Shown here: piece after piece, positions 61,862-64,000 of the stretch
Layout: the number at the start of each line of letters is the position of its first letter
Position numbering within the stretch: position 1 is the stretch's first letter
Assembly: GCA_013824865.1 (NCBI GenBank)
Contig: PNON01000001.1
Span: 39,291-103,290, forward strand
Length of the DNA stretch: 64,000 nucleotides
DNA from: Anaerolinea sp.
Lineage (GTDB): Bacteria; Chloroflexota; Anaerolineae; Anaerolineales; Anaerolineaceae
Direction of reading: 5' to 3'
The notes under the pieces: model-generated
What the model was told of the DNA's origin: nothing
Seen by the model: only the letters and a program-made list of their open reading frames with translations
Database searches by the model: none
Position numbers and translations under genes: made by a program

Positions 61862-62378
61862 CTGTTATCCAGACGCCCATCCCACTCAATGCCCCCTTTC
61901 GGGGACGCAAAGACAGCGGAAATGGGCGTTCTTGGTTTAAACATGCGCTAATTCCTTAAACTATTTAATTGAGAAGAGAGCTTTTTGTTGAACACTAAAT
62001 GGTTCTCTTCTAGAGATAGGTCAAGATTATCAATCCAGTGATTACTTTACAACCTATCAATATTGGTAGGTTTTGACCTGCAAACCTATCCAAATTGATA
62101 GATACGATTTTTTTGTAAAAAAATTTCGTAAAAACAAAAAGAGACAACTAGAAGAGGAGATTAGAATCCTCATTTTTCGAAAGCAGTATTACAATAGTTG
62201 ACAGATGTAGTCAGAATCCCAACCTAAGTGGTGCTTACCAAAAACCAGCTCAGTTGGCTTATTTGGATCGAAGGATAGTTCTGACAGCCTAGTGGTATGT
62301 AGTTAATTTTGTTTATCATAGGTATTTTGGCGAGATCTACAAAGATCCATAATATGATGAGTAAAGAATCATGCATTT
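61862..62378. other. Long leader region upstream of the PreA-like gene
   Basis: These 517 AT-rich nt contain no gene. They hold two similar dyad sites (listed separately) and a small hairpin gagga / tcctc followed by attttt near 62154-62176 that could be a terminator. A TTGACC at 62073-62078 lies between the dyads and could be a -35 box, but no good -10 is seen at the right distance. Confidence 0.5.
62051..62101. promoter_or_regulatory. Pair of dyad-symmetric sites, possible operators
   Basis: Site 1 (62051-62072) is a 22-nt near-perfect palindrome, aacctatcaatattggtagg + tt. Site 2 (62086-62101) is ctatccaaattgatag. Both fit ctatcNaaNttgNtag, and their centres are 32 bp apart, about three helix turns. 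This is the geometry of cooperative repressor binding upstream of the PreA-like gene or downstream of the tRNA. The regulator is unknown. Confidence 0.5.
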
Positions 62379-62438
62379 ATGGCAACTAAGGCTCGTGCTG
62401 CCGGTCAGACAAAAAACTCTCTTAAAGGATGGTGTCCC

Positions 62439-63515
62439 ATGCCTAATCTTTCTGTAAGTTTGTGGAATATATATTTAAATCACCCGGTCATGGTAGCAGC
62501 CGGTCCCCCAGGACGTGACGGAGAATCACTGTTAGCCTGCGCACGTGGGGGAGCAGCTGCGCTTGTCACTAAGACAATTTCCATCAATGCCGCTTCTGTT
62601 CCTCAACCGAATATGGCAGATTTCAGAACATACTTTTTAAACACAGAATTATGGTCTGAATTACCATTAGAACAATGGCTGGAGACAGAATACTCAAAAG
62701 CCAAAACTGCCGGGTTACCCATGATAATCAGTTTAGGATATACAGCTGCGGATATTGCATTGCTGGCTCCAAAAGTTCGCCCATATGCGGATGCAGTGGA
62801 ATTAAGCACACACTACATAAGAGATGATCCCCGTCCAATGCAAGATGCTATTCGCGCGGCAAAAGACAGTGTGGCCGTACCTGTATTAGTTAAATTAAGT
62901 CCTTTTCGTGAAATCCAACGCGCCGCTCAAGCCGCTCAAGAAGCCAATGCAGATGGTATTGTGGCGGTCAATTCATTTGGACCAGCATTAGGTATTGATA
63001 TAGAACATAACGGCCGTTTATGGATGGGGGGAAAGGGTTACGGTTGGATTTCTGGCCCAGCCCTTAAACCAATCGCTCTATGTGCCGTCTATGATATAGC
63101 CCAGACCACGGATTTGCCTATCATTGGTGTAGGTGGGATCACTCGTGGAACTGATGTGATCGAATTTTTGATGGCCGGTGCGAGTGCAGTCCAGGTGTGC
63201 ACGGCGGCTATCACAAAAGGTCCTACTGTTTTTGGCAAAATTGCAGATGAAATGGACAAATGGATGGAAAAGCACGGCTATTCCTGCATTGCTGAAATTC
63301 AAGGGTTGGCATTAAAACAACCTGCTCCCAAAATGGAAAAGGAACCCGTCATCATTCTTGACAACTGTACTGGCTGTACGGTTTGTGTGACAAGTTGTGT
63401 ATATAATGCTTTATTCATGAAGGACGCAAAAATCCATTTGCGCACTGAAAACTGCGCCCACTGTGGACTATGTTTAAGTCGCTGCCCAACAGGGGCATTG
63501 CAGATGGCAACATAG
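62439..63515 (+). CDS. Dihydroorotate/dihydropyrimidine dehydrogenase-like flavoprotein with two [4Fe-4S] sites
   Basis: This is a 358-residue protein. The N-terminal TIM-barrel flavoprotein domain resembles DHOD/PreA (LNHPVMVAAGPPGRDG, then VPVLVKLSP, LPIIGVGGITRGTDVIEFLMAGASAVQVCTA). The C-terminal bacterial-type ferredoxin module CTGCTVCVTSC and CAHCGLCLSRC binds two clusters. The catalytic loop of DHODs (NxSCPN-type) is replaced by ELSTHYIRDD, so the substrate may differ. The ATG at 62439 with aaagga upstream is preferred; the track start at 62379 would add 20 residues without homology. Confidence 0.75.
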   Translation: MPNLSVSLWNIYLNHPVMVAAGPPGRDGESLLACARGGAAALVTKTISINAASVPQPNMADFRTYFLNTELWSELPLEQWLETEYSKAKTAGLPMIISLGYTAADIALLAPKVRPYADAVELSTHYIRDDPRPMQDAIRAAKDSVAVPVLVKLSPFREIQRAAQAAQEANADGIVAVNSFGPALGIDIEHNGRLWMGGKGYGWISGPALKPIALCAVYDIAQTTDLPIIGVGGITRGTDVIEFLMAGASAVQVCTAAITKGPTVFGKIADEMDKWMEKHGYSCIAEIQGLALKQPAPKMEKEPVIILDNCTGCTVCVTSCVYNALFMKDAKIHLRTENCAHCGLCLSRCPTGALQMAT

Positions 63516-64000
63516 TCGCCACCCAAGAAAAATGCGCAGTGGATAGTGGAGATTCCTCCAAAAAATGGGTTTATACTAACCGCGGCATAAATCTGTTTAA
63601 ATGTTTGTCCAATTTCACAACACTTTCCCGGAATAAATAGTTTGGTTACCATCCTCTCGCACTTTTCTTGAGTAATTACCCTGCGGGAATGATGTCGCGA
63701 ATTTGTGCGGGCAGTGTAGTAAATTGTAGGTGAATTCAGACTGATAATGAGTCAAAATTCAGGGTGATCGTCTACACCTTTAAGAAATGCAGATGGGTAG
63801 TGCGCAGCCTCCTCAAAAAGGATAAGTTCAATCACGGTTATGCGAGCTTGCTACAAAGAGAAAAGGAGTAACTCTTTCCCTTTGTAGCAAGGGGACTTTT
63901 TGGGGCTTGTGCTGGAGTAAGATTTTAATAATTTTGTACACCTCTGTAAGGTAGATGGTAGGAGCAAAATTTCTAACAAAATTGAGTTCCATTCCAGCAT
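63516..64000. other. Non-coding 3' region of the window
   Basis: No plausible gene is seen in the last 485 nt; the track ORF 63299..63652 is antisense to the flavoprotein. The only clear structure is the long hairpin listed next. A gene may start beyond the window edge. Confidence 0.5.
63847..63891 (+). terminator. Long hairpin with 12-bp perfect stem
   Basis: cttgctacaaag and ctttgtagcaag flank 21 nt that contain a competing inner pairing (agag / ctctt). It is followed by gggactttttgggg, including five T. It may be a terminator for an upstream transcript or part of a repeat; it lies 330 nt after the nearest stop codon, which is far for a terminator. Confidence 0.4.

Noticed and set aside
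61723-61944. 73-residue minus-strand ORF
   Set aside because: It is the antisense of the initiator tRNA.

Overview
The window looks like a chromosomal segment of an anaerobic or facultative, respiring member of the Chloroflexota, probably class Anaerolineae. This is an inference from gene content: a System I cytochrome c maturation cluster with several Cys-rich multiheme cytochromes, alpha-glucan phosphorylase of the DUF3417 type, a very large secreted protein ending in a hydrophobic IPLV-type tail, and short palindromic intergenic repeats. No rRNA or ribosomal protein gene is present to settle the taxonomy.

Layout. (1) 1-6.6 kb, plus strand: the end of a branched-chain-amino-acid-type (Liv/HAAT) ABC importer (LivM end, binding lipoprotein, LivG, LivF), followed by a Tm-1-like (UPF0261) ATP-binding protein and two tandem TIM-barrel proteins of the 'phosphoenolpyruvate hydrolase' family. 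The two families are fused in the plant antiviral protein Tm-1. (2) tRNA-Arg(CCU) at 7.0 kb. (3) 7.3-10.7 kb, minus strand: a P5C-dehydrogenase-like aldehyde dehydrogenase and a two-subunit CoA-transferase behind a clear sigma-70 promoter. (4) 11-20.2 kb: a defence island. A type III restriction-modification operon (res ... mod) has three extra genes between res and mod: a small membrane protein, a ThsB-like TIR protein translationally coupled to it, and an AlbA_2/Schlafen-type protein. A Bro-N/DinD-like remnant and a Phd/RelE toxin-antitoxin pair with a palindromic operator lie upstream. (5) 20.4-22.5 kb: a serine-palmitoyltransferase-like enzyme with a 3-ketodihydrosphingosine-reductase-like SDR, suggesting sphingoid base synthesis. 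(6) 22.6-36.1 kb: electron-transfer genes (a frameshifted cytochrome b/c fusion, a nonaheme membrane cytochrome, a decaheme lipoprotein), then divergently a full ccm cluster (ccmE-F-H-G, CcmI-like, diheme cytochrome, ccmA-B-C-D). CcmE carries the rarer CxxxY haem-binding motif.

(7) 36.3-48.4 kb: housekeeping and accessory genes, including an HD alarmone-hydrolase-like protein, DUF4332, a cupin, a cation-efflux-like gene broken by an in-frame TGA, YjbQ, a zinc metallopeptidase, LiaF-like, a secreted nuclease, YdcF, a two-gene NAD salvage operon, alpha-glucan phosphorylase, DUF2179 and a polysaccharide-deacetylase-like lipoprotein. (8) 48.4-52 kb: tandem repeats and a single-chain restriction-modification enzyme. 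(9) 52.3-63.5 kb: an amidase, a 1307-residue secreted M23-like multidomain protein, an EamA transporter, a PAS protein with an atypical response regulator, a MATE transporter, initiator tRNA-fMet, and a DHOD/PreA-like ferredoxin-domain protein behind two dyad sites.

The best candidate for an undescribed system is the TIR plus small membrane protein plus AlbA_2 cassette nested inside the type III R-M operon (13.85-15.82 kb). Second-tier candidates are the split Tm-1 locus with its transporter and the SPT/KDSR-like pair.
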